DNA of 64,000 bases, taken from an uncultured Aliivibrio sp. Lineage in GTDB: Bacteria > Pseudomonadota > Gammaproteobacteria > Enterobacterales > Vibrionaceae. The position numbers were made by a program, and so were the translations under genes. The notes under the pieces were generated by a model. That model was given only the letters and a program-made list of their open reading frames with translations. It searched no databases and was not told the origin of the DNA. Positions within the stretch are counted from its first letter, which is position 1, and every line of letters starts with the position of its first letter. The stretch spans positions 1 to 64,000 of the forward strand of contig NZ_CAMLHO010000020.1 of NCBI RefSeq assembly GCF_946479765.1. The letters run 5' to 3'. Of the stretch, positions 37,472 to 45,752 are shown piece after piece.

Positions 37472-37699
37472 CTATAATTCCTTAACTGTAATTTGTTCTG
37501 CTAGGTTTTTACGAATGGCAAGAGAGGTACCTCTTACACTAATTTGTAATGGGTCACCCATTGGTGCCTTACGCAATATAGATATTTCAGTATGTGGAAG
37601 CATACCCATTACCATTAATTTTTTTCTAGTGTCTGTTGGTAATAAAGACATGTCTGTTACAACGGCTTTTTTACCGCTTTCTAATTGCGCTAAGTTCAT
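37472..37699 (-). CDS. feoA: FeoA ferrous iron transport accessory protein
   Basis: The 75-residue product is a single SH3-like FeoA domain with the typical GKKAVVTDM opening and KKLMVMGMLPHTEISI core. It is a cytoplasmic partner of FeoB. The start chosen is ATG at 37699, which has GGAG at a good distance; a longer in-frame start at 37726 would reach into the Fur box. Confidence 0.92.
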   Translation of the reverse strand: MNLAQLESGKKAVVTDMSLLPTDTRKKLMVMGMLPHTEISILRKAPMGDPLQISVRGTSLAIRKNLAEQITVKEL

Positions 37700-37716
37700 C
37701 TCTAACTCCACAGTAG

Positions 37717-37731
37717 TGAGAATCATTATTA
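37717..37731. promoter_or_regulatory. Fur box upstream of feoABC
   Basis: TGAGAATCATTATTA matches 13 of 15 positions of the 7-1-7 Fur consensus TGATAATNATTATCA. It lies 18 bp upstream of the feoA ATG, where Fe-Fur would repress the operon when iron is plentiful. Confidence 0.8.
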
Positions 37732-37779
37732 TTTCGCTTCATTCTATCGTTAACAGCCCGTATTATCTTGCGCTAAATC

Positions 37780-37807
37780 AATTTTTGTCAGTAAATTGAC
37801 AAAAATT
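37780..37807. promoter_or_regulatory. Perfect 11-bp inverted repeat between feoA and the candidate ncRNA
   Basis: AATTTTTGTCA (37780-37790) and TGACAAAAATT (37797-37807) flank a 6-base spacer. The symmetry and size suit a dimeric regulator. It could act on feoA, about 80 bp away, or on the plus-strand RNA downstream. There is no T-run, so it is not an intrinsic terminator. Confidence 0.5.
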
Positions 37808-38038
37808 CATGAATAAACACGGTTAAACAGGCAACTTCCTTACTCTGATATAACTTAAAAGCCATTGTTAATTACGTTAATATTGATGGTATTAAAATGA
37901 CGTCAAAATAATTTAACAAGTAACACAAAATCGATAACACAAATTAATCGATTAATATTAATAACTTAACTAAAGAAAATGCACTTTGTCGCTTTTGTAC
38001 CTATAGAATGTCGTTATTTTGATATGTAAAACAAGAAT

Positions 38039-38192
38039 GGCAGAGGTATAGTTATCTGCATCGAGAGGGAGACCTCTCAAACTTTTATTCTAATAGAGGT
38101 AATGAGATTTCTCTTATCACCTCGGCAGCAAGCGAAGGTACCTTTGGTACCCGCGACGTAGTCCCCCCGGCTACGTCGCGAACTTTTTTTCT
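38039..38192 (+). ncRNA. Candidate structured small RNA ending in a strong intrinsic terminator
   Basis: Seen in order on the plus strand are a weak 5-bp hairpin (38040-38059) and GAGAGG-GAGA-CCTCTC (38063-38078), a 6-bp stem with a GNRA tetraloop. An imperfect GAGGT/ACCTC stem (38096-38123) and GGTACC-TTT-GGTACC (38137-38151) follow. The last is the terminator, with 10-bp GC-rich arms (38152-38161, 38171-38180), a C-rich loop and seven T residues. There is no plus-strand ORF to explain the terminator. The GC content is above its surroundings. I found no convincing promoter, so the 5' end is a guess, and I do not recognise a known RNA family. Confidence 0.45.
38152..38190 (+). terminator. Strong plus-strand intrinsic terminator with a C-rich loop
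   Basis: CGCGACGTAG pairs perfectly with CTACGTCGCG around the loop TCCCCCCGG, followed by AAC and seven T. The T-run is only on the plus-strand side, so it does not serve the minus-strand regulator gene ending at 38229. Confidence 0.85.
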
Positions 38193-38228
38193 ACTCTATT
38201 TTCATTACTATCTAACTATTAACCCCAT

Positions 38229-41200
38229 TTAACTCCCTTCATTTTCACTAACAAATTGAGTTGGCGATAATCCATAATGACGTTTAAAACGCTTACTAAA
38301 ATAAGAAGGGTCATTAAAGCCAGATTCAAATGCTGCATCAGCAACTTTATGCCCGGAAATCAATAACTCACACGCTTTTTCTAATTTAATCTCAGTCAAA
38401 TATTCTATAAATGAGCGCTTAGTTAATAACTTGAATTTTCGCTGGAAATTACGTTCTGAAATAAATAGCGCATTTGCAGCAGCTCTTGTTCCAAATGCAG
38501 GACTACGATAATTATCTTCAACTACCGTATAAACACCAATTAACCATTCTTGATTGCTATCTGGTTCATTATTCGAACCATTACCTAACCTTGTTAAGGG
38601 TACTTTATTGCTTAATGTATCGATTGCTATTGGCCACGACAGGAAAATCTCATTTTCACCGAGTCTATTTTTGGTTACTTCAAAATGCCCACCATTCTGC
38701 ACTGTTAGCTGCTTAACAGAAGAAAGTCCTAACGCTTGATTAAGCATTTCAATAATTTGTGTTAAATCGACTCTCTTTAATTCATCAAGTTCATTATCTT
38801 CTATACACAGCCCCTCACTTAAAAAGTAAGTAGTTACTCTCATCTCATCGCATTCGATACGAATCGTGACCTGCTCTCCAAACCGACTTCGTTTTAATAA
38901 ATTAAAAAGCACATTATTAAAAATTGCATCAATCAATAAAGGCTGGACAAAAATCGAACACGCTTTTGAATGGTCATCTAAACAGAGCCTAACACCTTTC
39001 GCATTGTATTCATCTTCCCAAGCTTTTGTTACTGCCCTTAATAGAAGAGACAGAACTTGATTAGTTCGGGTATTTTTCTGAAGCAACACTAACGGTTCAA
39101 GATGAGTAAGTTGCTTTAAAAGAGCCAAACTACACTCACACTGATTCGCTAACGCCAAATTAGTTAGTGACCATTTTTTTTGTAGATCATGTTGAATATC
39201 GATTATTGGTTGCTGTGCTTGCTCCGAAATTTCAGAAATCATATGCTGCCTAACCGTTAATAGCTTCTGCAACTGATTATTACTTGAAACAAGTGCCTTG
39301 CCTTGATTTTGTAGCTGCTGAGTCTTAATTTCTACGCTTTTTTTCAGCTTTTCATTACTTTTTTTTATCTCTTTAGAACGCCAAGAATAAATACCAATAA
39401 TAGTGATCATCAATAACGTAAATAAAGAGAACATAAACCAAGGAGCAAAAAACCAAGGAACTTCAACATAAAATTGAAACTCCGTAATATTGCTGCTCCT
39501 TTGACCACTACTCCTAGGTTTAATACGTAATTGATACTTACCAGAATTCAGAGAATCAAAAATCAATGAATTACCATCAAAGTCTTGCCATGATTCATCA
39601 TTAGAACCTAACAGTTGATAAGATACTGATTTATTTTTGAATTCAGGAAGGACGCCAAAAAGGAAAGATATATTGGAGCCATATGGTAACGGTGAACTGA
39701 GTTTTTTATTTATTCCATAGCTTACAGTTTGGTGATCAACATTGATCTGACCAAGTACTACATATGGTTTTGTTATTTGATGTTTAAGTAATTCACCTTC
39801 ATTAACAAAAAAGACACCATCTTTACTCGCGAACATCATTACGCCATTAGACGATATGGAGCATAAATTCGGCAGCAGTTCATTATTAATTAACCCTCTC
39901 TGACTACCAAAATGCTTAATTAAACGCCCTTGATGGGTATACAAGGAAAGTCCCTTACTGGATGCTAACCACACGCCATTACTTGTTGATAATACACAAT
40001 GAGGCGTTGTATATTCTGCTGAAAGAACGACATCTTTTCGATTTCCACTGGAGTCACTGATCTGCAAACCGTAATTACTGACAATCCAAGAGTTATTATA
40101 TTCAGTATCAACCATATCAATGATGCTACCCGCACGCACATAAGCATGATCAAAAACCAGTGTTCCATTCTTATAGCGATATAATCCCATGTTCGTACCG
40201 ATGGAGATTTCACCATTTATGTTTTCATAGAAGTGTGTGATTTTAGCTAAATATTTCTGGTCTAGCGCCCATGAAAAACCCAAGTTATTAAGCCCTCCAG
40301 TCACCGTATTAAATTTATATAACCCTTTTTTCGTTGAAAACCATAATATTCCTGATGAATCCCTCAGGCTATGGGTAATATTTTCCTCTTTTAATCGCTC
40401 AAGTCCTTTCGGTGTTGTGATTTTTTTTGTGATTCGATCTACTTGATAGATTCCAGAAGTCGTTGCTAACCAGACAAACAGATCATCAGACGTAATATCA
40501 TTTATGTGATGAGATGTTATTTTTGTAATCGGTAAGTTAACGCTCTCACTACTTAATAAAAACAACCCCGTTGACGATCCTATCCATGCTTCGTTAACTG
40601 AGGTTTGATGAATTGAGGTTATCTCATTAATATTTAATCGACCATTCGCCTCTTTATAACGAACACGAGTAAATAATTGAGTACTGTCTGAGTAATAACT
40701 AATTCCATTGTCTGTTGCTATCCACAATCCATTATTTTTGTCAGCTAATAATGCATAAATTTTATTCCCCTCAAGAGAATAATCATCACGAACTACCGAT
40801 TCAAAATTTGCTAACGTTTCCTTTTCTGGCATCCACTGAAACAGACCGCGCTCCGTACCAAACCACCACGACTCTTTTGTTTCAGCAAAAGATAATAAAG
40901 ATAAATCAGTAGGCACTTTATGTAGAATATCGACGGTACTACCTTTTAGTTCGACTTGCCAAATACTGTCATGAGTTCCCAATATTATTTGATTTTTTTC
41001 TCTTGAATAAAAAATAGCATCAATATATTGACCAAGAAACAAAGGTGAAAAACGTTCCGTTGAAGGTTCAAATTCAAAAAGTCCCTCAGAGGTGGCTACT
41101 ATCCATCTTTTATCAATTTGGACCGCACCGGTAATTTCTATTTCATCAAGAATAACACTGCTATTTAAGTCATTAATCAGTGAGCTATAAAAAGTCCGAT

Positions 41201-41636
41201 CCTCTGGCTCATACACAAAAAAACGGTCAGCACTATTTCCCCAAAAGACACCATTGATTTGATTTAAATTACGAAGTTCTGCCTCTTCTGGAAAAGTAAA
41301 CTCCACAGAGAATCCTTTTTCAGTCGACCAAGAATTAATTTTATTTTCTTTAATAAACCAGAATTCATGATCAAAAAACGCAATACGTCGAGGTAACTCA
41401 GTATCTGATTTATCTCCTAATGTATACATATTCTGTCCATCAAACAGATGAACTTGTCCATAGACGTCATACATCCATAACGCCCCATCATCACGTAAAA
41501 AAAGTTGTTGAGCTGTTATATATTGACCATCACTATGAATTGGCATGGGGTAGAAAATCGTATTATCTGAACGAGATAAAGTATAAGTAGAAAATGAGAG
41601 GCAAATACTTAAAATAAGTATTCTGAATAAAAACAT
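38229..41636 (-). CDS. Membrane-bound two-component-like regulator with beta-propeller sensor and AraC DNA-binding domain
   Basis: The 1135-residue product has a signal peptide, a long periplasmic region of Reg_prop-type propeller repeats (such as GLWIATDNGISYY, LWFSTKKGLYKF), a Y_Y_Y domain before one membrane span near 730-752, and a coiled coil. A kinase-like region and a C-terminal AraC HTH pair (about 1030-1130) follow. The layout resembles hybrid two-component systems but has no receiver domain. The dimerisation helix reads SEISEQAQQP with no phospho-acceptor His, and the ATPase region lacks a DxGxG box. It probably signals by conformation rather than phosphorylation. It is an orphan; its targets are unknown. 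Confidence 0.75.
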   Translation of the reverse strand: MFLFRILILSICLSFSTYTLSRSDNTIFYPMPIHSDGQYITAQQLFLRDDGALWMYDVYGQVHLFDGQNMYTLGDKSDTELPRRIAFFDHEFWFIKENKINSWSTEKGFSVEFTFPEEAELRNLNQINGVFWGNSADRFFVYEPEDRTFYSSLINDLNSSVILDEIEITGAVQIDKRWIVATSEGLFEFEPSTERFSPLFLGQYIDAIFYSREKNQIILGTHDSIWQVELKGSTVDILHKVPTDLSLLSFAETKESWWFGTERGLFQWMPEKETLANFESVVRDDYSLEGNKIYALLADKNNGLWIATDNGISYYSDSTQLFTRVRYKEANGRLNINEITSIHQTSVNEAWIGSSTGLFLLSSESVNLPITKITSHHINDITSDDLFVWLATTSGIYQVDRITKKITTPKGLERLKEENITHSLRDSSGILWFSTKKGLYKFNTVTGGLNNLGFSWALDQKYLAKITHFYENINGEISIGTNMGLYRYKNGTLVFDHAYVRAGSIIDMVDTEYNNSWIVSNYGLQISDSSGNRKDVVLSAEYTTPHCVLSTSNGVWLASSKGLSLYTHQGRLIKHFGSQRGLINNELLPNLCSISSNGVMMFASKDGVFFVNEGELLKHQITKPYVVLGQINVDHQTVSYGINKKLSSPLPYGSNISFLFGVLPEFKNKSVSYQLLGSNDESWQDFDGNSLIFDSLNSGKYQLRIKPRSSGQRSSNITEFQFYVEVPWFFAPWFMFSLFTLLMITIIGIYSWRSKEIKKSNEKLKKSVEIKTQQLQNQGKALVSSNNQLQKLLTVRQHMISEISEQAQQPIIDIQHDLQKKWSLTNLALANQCECSLALLKQLTHLEPLVLLQKNTRTNQVLSLLLRAVTKAWEDEYNAKGVRLCLDDHSKACSIFVQPLLIDAIFNNVLFNLLKRSRFGEQVTIRIECDEMRVTTYFLSEGLCIEDNELDELKRVDLTQIIEMLNQALGLSSVKQLTVQNGGHFEVTKNRLGENEIFLSWPIAIDTLSNKVPLTRLGNGSNNEPDSNQEWLIGVYTVVEDNYRSPAFGTRAAANALFISERNFQRKFKLLTKRSFIEYLTEIKLEKACELLISGHKVADAAFESGFNDPSYFSKRFKRHYGLSPTQFVSENEGS

Positions 41637-41734
41637 CTACTCGCCTTGAGATAAAAATAAAAAGTATCAACATGATAGAAAAACTCTATCTATATAGCAA
41701 TTAATACCAATAAGATTAACCAAGTACTTAAATA

Positions 41735-41772
41735 CAAAAAAGCCCTCTCTAATTTATACAAATAGAAAGGGC
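41735..41772 (-). terminator. mepM terminator
   Basis: GCCCTCTCT (41742-41750) pairs with AGAAAGGGC (41764-41772) with one mismatch. On the minus strand it is followed by a T-run (plus-strand A tract 41735-41741). Confidence 0.75.
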
Positions 41773-41809
41773 GATATTAGAGTAGTGCAATGTAATGCTT
41801 TAACGCTAT

Positions 41810-43162
41810 CTACACTTGATCACGTAGTGCATCAATGGTTAACTTAGCTTGCTGTTTAAAACGCGCACGCTCAGACTCTTTAACTGGTGAGGCTTGTGGC
41901 AAGGGTACTTTCATTGAATTTACCGCTCGACCATTTTTTATTAGTTCATAATGCAAGTGCGGCCCTGTTGAACGCCCAGTATTACCACTTAGTGCAATTT
42001 TATCGCCCATAGATATTTTCTGCCCTTTCTTCACTAAGATTTTGCTTAGGTGAAGATAGCGAGTCATATACTCTCGACCATGCTTAATGACGATATAATT
42101 ACCAGCTAAAGGGTGATGCAATGCACGAACAACAACACCATCACCACTTGCGTATACCGGTGTACCTACAGGTGCAGCAAAATCAGTACCATTATGCGGT
42201 GAAACACGCCCTGTGATTGGGTGTTTTCGATAAGGATCAAATGAAGAGCTGATTCTAAAACGTTGATGAGTTGGGTAGCGTTCTAACGCTCGATTTAAGC
42301 TACGACCTTGAACATCATAATAATGACCATCAGTGTGCTTAACTAACGTAATGTCTCTGCCACCATTTTCATACAATACCGCTTTAACTTCGCCTGATGA
42401 TACGGCTTTGCCGTCAATAAATTCTTTATCAACTTCAACCGCAAACTTATCCCCTTTACGAGCTTCTTTACCAAAATCAAACTTCCATTGTAATTGCTTT
42501 GCCAATGTTTGAATTTGACCCGGCGTTAGTCCTGCTGAGCGCGCTGAATTATAGAAATTACTGGTGACTCTTCCAGAAAGAAATACCGGTTTAATTTCAC
42601 CGTCTTCTTCTTGTTGGGTAAAACTGTATTTTTCACCCGTCCAAGCATAAACATCGGTATCTTTAATGTTTCGATGAATTTTAAGCTCTGTTAATTTACC
42701 ATTTTCATCTTGTTGCCATTCTAAATCAACACCGACACGCATATTTGCCGCCGAATTATTCACTTCTAGTAATGAATACATATCAGACATAGGCAGGGCA
42801 TATTGGTTAAAAATTGCGCCTAGCGTTTCACCAGAAGCTACAGTGTGTGAATGTAGAATATCTTTAGCGGCTAATTGCTCATCTAATTCATCTTTTGGCG
42901 CGTTAAACTCAGGGTCATTGGGTTCAAAAATAGTACCGACTGGTTCACTATTTTGATCTGCCAATGTTTGAAGATTCCCACTCGATAAAGAAACTTCATT
43001 TCTATTTGAAACAGCCGAAGTGCTCTGTAAGCTATGTGTTGGCTTCCAGATAAAAACAGCACAAGTGAATAGGAATAAAGACAACAGAACAAACTTATGC
43101 CTTTTAGATAGCGTACCAAATCTAGCTGCGATAACTTCTTTATATTTTATTGACTTAGACAA
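41810..43162 (-). CDS. mepM: Murein DD-endopeptidase MepM-like M23 peptidase
   Basis: The 450-residue product has an N-terminal membrane anchor (about 24-40), a LysM/OapA-like segment (about 100-150) and a C-terminal M23 domain with the zinc ligands in HNGTDF and HLHYE. MepM cuts peptidoglycan cross-links so that new strands can be inserted. In E. coli it is also next to znuA. The gene starts at a UUG (43162), 16 bases inside znuA; no other start lies near and an in-frame TGA is just upstream, so coupling to znuA translation is likely. A terminator follows. Confidence 0.87.
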   Translation of the reverse strand: MSKSIKYKEVIAARFGTLSKRHKFVLLSLFLFTCAVFIWKPTHSLQSTSAVSNRNEVSLSSGNLQTLADQNSEPVGTIFEPNDPEFNAPKDELDEQLAAKDILHSHTVASGETLGAIFNQYALPMSDMYSLLEVNNSAANMRVGVDLEWQQDENGKLTELKIHRNIKDTDVYAWTGEKYSFTQQEEDGEIKPVFLSGRVTSNFYNSARSAGLTPGQIQTLAKQLQWKFDFGKEARKGDKFAVEVDKEFIDGKAVSSGEVKAVLYENGGRDITLVKHTDGHYYDVQGRSLNRALERYPTHQRFRISSSFDPYRKHPITGRVSPHNGTDFAAPVGTPVYASGDGVVVRALHHPLAGNYIVIKHGREYMTRYLHLSKILVKKGQKISMGDKIALSGNTGRSTGPHLHYELIKNGRAVNSMKVPLPQASPVKESERARFKQQAKLTIDALRDQV

Positions 43163-44031
43163 CGTGATAACTCATTACTGATGGTTGATAAAAATATAAA
43201 ATAAGCACCCTTTTCATCAGTTTGCTGTATAGCTAAAGGATCAAGTTCACCTTTATGTACCTCTGTGCCTCTCGTAATTGTTGTTACAATAGCTGGCTCA
43301 AATTGAGGCTCTGAAAAGACACACACGGCTTGCTGATTTAAAAGTGATTTTTTTATATTAATCAAAGATTTTGCACCCGGTTTTCTATCCGGACTCACCG
43401 TAAAGTGCCCCAAGTTATTCATTCCAAAATAACGTTCAAAATAACCATATGCGTCATGAAATACAAAGTACCCCTTGTCTTGCACTGGCTTTAATTGATC
43501 TGAAATTGTCTTCACTGCCTGTGTTAACTTATTTTCAAACACGGCAAGATTAGACTGATATTGCTCTTTATTCAATGGATCAATTTTAATCAATTGAATC
43601 GTTATCTCTTTTGCGACAGCTAACGTTTCCTTTGGGCCTAACCAAAAATGCGGGTCTGTATTATGATGATGTCCGCCTTCATCGGCATGATCGTGTTGGT
43701 CAAAATGGAAAAAATCCACAGAGCTAAACTGACTAATCGTTACTACATTTTTTTGGTCTTTTAGTATTTTACTTAAAAAAGGTTCTAAATCATTTCCGTA
43801 CCAAATGATCATATCTGCTTTTTTCACTTTCTTTATATCTGAAGGGCGTAATGCATAATCATGAGGAGATGCGCTTTGTGGTACTAAGTAGGTAGATTCT
43901 GAAACACCATCGGTCAGCTCCTGCACGATTAAATTAATCGGTTTTACTGAAGATAACACCGTCATAGCTTGAGCCTGAGCTCCAATGAGAGTACATAGGC
44001 CCAGTACAATAAATTGAATTTTTTTATTCAT
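43147..44031 (-). CDS. znuA: Zinc ABC transporter substrate-binding protein ZnuA
   Basis: The 294-residue product has a signal peptide (cleavage after AQA) and a cluster A-I metal-binding fold. The His/acid-rich loop HDHADEGGHHH lies near residues 115-128, and zinc ligands are expected at the His of SPHDYALRPSD, the His of NTDPHFW and the His of VFHDAYGY. It captures zinc in the periplasm for ZnuBC. It is divergent from znuCB with a Zur box between them. Confidence 0.95.
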   Translation of the reverse strand: MNKKIQFIVLGLCTLIGAQAQAMTVLSSVKPINLIVQELTDGVSESTYLVPQSASPHDYALRPSDIKKVKKADMIIWYGNDLEPFLSKILKDQKNVVTISQFSSVDFFHFDQHDHADEGGHHHNTDPHFWLGPKETLAVAKEITIQLIKIDPLNKEQYQSNLAVFENKLTQAVKTISDQLKPVQDKGYFVFHDAYGYFERYFGMNNLGHFTVSPDRKPGAKSLINIKKSLLNQQAVCVFSEPQFEPAIVTTITRGTEVHKGELDPLAIQQTDEKGAYFIFLSTISNELSRCLSQ

Positions 44032-44069
44032 TTGCTTCTCTTAAAAAATGTGATGGCGATTGGATTTCT

Positions 44070-44092
44070 AAAATGTTACATTATAACACTTA
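44070..44092. promoter_or_regulatory. Zur box between znuA and znuCB
   Basis: The sequence around AATGTTACATTATAACACTT agrees with most positions of the gamma-proteobacterial Zur consensus, a GTTATANTATAAC-type palindrome. It sits about midway between the two divergent starts (39 and 28 bp), so one bound Zur could repress both. Confidence 0.8.
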
Positions 44093-44119
44093 CTAATTGC
44101 AAACGACTCTTATTTAAAA

Positions 44120-44890
44120 ATGACTACTTTACTCACTTTACAAGATGTCTGCGTTGTCTTTGACGACCGCCATGTTCTCGATAATGTGTCATTATCGATT
44201 GAATCAAATAAGATCATTACACTAATTGGCCCTAATGGTGCTGGTAAATCTACATTAGTGAAAGCGATTCTCGGATTACAAAAACCAACCAGTGGTCTGA
44301 TTAAAAGAGAAAAGAAATTACGTATTGGCTACGTCCCTCAAAAATTACATTTAAATGACTCCCTTCCACTAACCGTACAAGGTTTTTTAAAGTTAGCAGG
44401 CAAATACAGTCAACAAGAACATCTTGATGCATTGACGTTAGTTGAAGCTGAACATTTACTTCACTCGAACATGCATAAGCTGTCTGGCGGAGAATCACAA
44501 CGAGTTCTACTTGCTAGAGCTTTGTTGCAGCGTCCTGATTTACTTGTTCTTGATGAGCCAGCACAAGGGGTCGATGTTCAAGGTCAAATCAGTTTATATG
44601 CGCTGATTGAGTCAATTCGTCATCGTTTTAACTGTGCCGTATTTATGGTTTCTCATGACCTACACCTTGTGATGGCAAAAACCGATGAGGTGATTTGCCT
44701 TCAACATCATATTTGCTGCTCTGGCGCTCCCGCGTCTATCTCTAAACACCCTAAATATATTGCATTATTTGGGCAGCAACGAGAGCAGAAATTAGCTTTC
44801 TATCATCATGATCATCGCCATGACCATGATTTATCTGGTGAACCGAGTGACGGTTCATGCTGTAGTAAAAATAAAAAGGCGTCATCATGA
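44120..44890 (+). CDS. znuC: Zinc ABC transporter ATP-binding protein ZnuC
   Basis: The 256-residue product is an ABC ATPase with Walker [10 protein letters not shown], the signature LSGGESQR, Walker [11 protein letters not shown] and the switch His in VSHDLH. The C-terminal His-rich tail ([10 protein letters not shown]) is typical of ZnuC and may sense zinc. It drives zinc import with ZnuB, whose start overlaps by four bases. Confidence 0.96.
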   Translation: MTTLLTLQDVCVVFDDRHVLDNVSLSIESNKIITLIGPNGAGKSTLVKAILGLQKPTSGLIKREKKLRIGYVPQKLHLNDSLPLTVQGFLKLAGKYSQQEHLDALTLVEAEHLLHSNMHKLSGGESQRVLLARALLQRPDLLVLDEPAQGVDVQGQISLYALIESIRHRFNCAVFMVSHDLHLVMAKTDEVICLQHHICCSGAPASISKHPKYIALFGQQREQKLAFYHHDHRHDHDLSGEPSDGSCCSKNKKASS

Positions 44891-45672
44891 TTGAGTTTTT
44901 ACTACCCGCACTTTTAGCGGGATTAGGTATTGCGTTACTTGCTGGGCCATTGGGTTCTTTCGTTGTATGGCGAAAAATGGCGTATTTTGGTGATACTCTC
45001 GCTCATGCTTCTTTATTGGGATTATCACTTGGTTTTCTATTTGATATTAATCTAAACCTTGCCTTAATTGTTTGCTGTGTTGCCATCGCATTATTATTAG
45101 TTACATTACAAAAACAACGCCTAGTTGCAACTGACACTTTACTCGGTATTTTGGCTCACAGCTCCCTATCGTTGGGCCTAGTTGCTGTTAGCTTTTTAGA
45201 TAATGTGCGAGTAGATTTAATGTCTTATTTGTTTGGTGATTTACTTGCCGTTACTTATGAGGACTTAATTTATATTTATACAGGCGTTATCATTGTTTTA
45301 GGATTGATATACATAGTATGGAGACCACTATTGTCATCGACGATTAGTGAAGAATTGGCTCAAGTTGAGGGCGTTAATGTAGAGTTAATGCGTTTAGTCT
45401 TAATGCTAATGGTTGGATTGGTTATTGCTATTTCGATGAAATTTGTTGGGGCATTGATTATTACTTCATTGTTAATCATTCCCGCAGCAACTGCTCGACG
45501 TTTTTCTCGAACGCCTGAACAAATGGTTTTACTTGCTTCCATATTTGGTTGTATCGCCGTTATCGCAGGTTTAGCTCTCTCATGGCATTACGACACTCCT
45601 GCTGGCCCTTCTGTTGTTGTTTCTGGTGCTGCTATATTTATGTTTAGCCAACTAAAAAAAGCATCCAATTAA
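44887..45672 (+). CDS. znuB: Zinc ABC transporter permease ZnuB
   Basis: The 261-residue product has about eight membrane spans and the conserved segments [20 protein letters not shown] and [18 protein letters not shown] of ABC-3 family metal permeases. It forms the membrane channel of the ZnuABC zinc importer. Its stop codon lies in a 10-bp inverted repeat (45665-45695), which may mark the end of the message, though no strong T-run follows. Confidence 0.96.
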   Translation: MIEFLLPALLAGLGIALLAGPLGSFVVWRKMAYFGDTLAHASLLGLSLGFLFDINLNLALIVCCVAIALLLVTLQKQRLVATDTLLGILAHSSLSLGLVAVSFLDNVRVDLMSYLFGDLLAVTYEDLIYIYTGVIIVLGLIYIVWRPLLSSTISEELAQVEGVNVELMRLVLMLMVGLVIAISMKFVGALIITSLLIIPAATARRFSRTPEQMVLLASIFGCIAVIAGLALSWHYDTPAGPSVVVSGAAIFMFSQLKKASN

Positions 45673-45705
45673 TGCCAGTCTGAACCATTAATTGGATTTA
45701 TATCA

Positions 45706-45742
45706 TAAAAAAGAGCAATACATCAATCACAGTATTGCTCTT
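45706..45742 (-). terminator. Terminator between znuB and the broken chemoreceptor gene
   Basis: AAGAGCAATAC (45711-45721) pairs with GTATTGCTCTT (45732-45742) perfectly. The T-run lies on the minus-strand side (plus-strand A tract), so it mainly ends the chemoreceptor gene. Confidence 0.8.
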
Positions 45743-45752
45743 ATCTATCCAT

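Larger units (their letters stand above)
37700..38228. other. feoA upstream region: Fur box, inverted repeat and candidate ncRNA
   Basis: This 529 bp region has no protein gene. On the feoA side it holds a Fur box (37717-37731), a weak FNR-like half-site pair TTGATTTAGCGCAA (37768-37781, minus-strand reading), and a perfect 11-bp inverted repeat (37780-37807). From about 38040 to 38190 it holds four hairpins, the last being a GC-rich plus-strand terminator. As no plus-strand gene precedes it, a plus-strand RNA is the simplest explanation. Confidence 0.6.

Noticed and set aside
37768..37781. Firm FNR site
   Set aside because: Only one half-site is good (TTGAT); the other (CGCAA) matches three of five positions, so it is mentioned only as a possibility.
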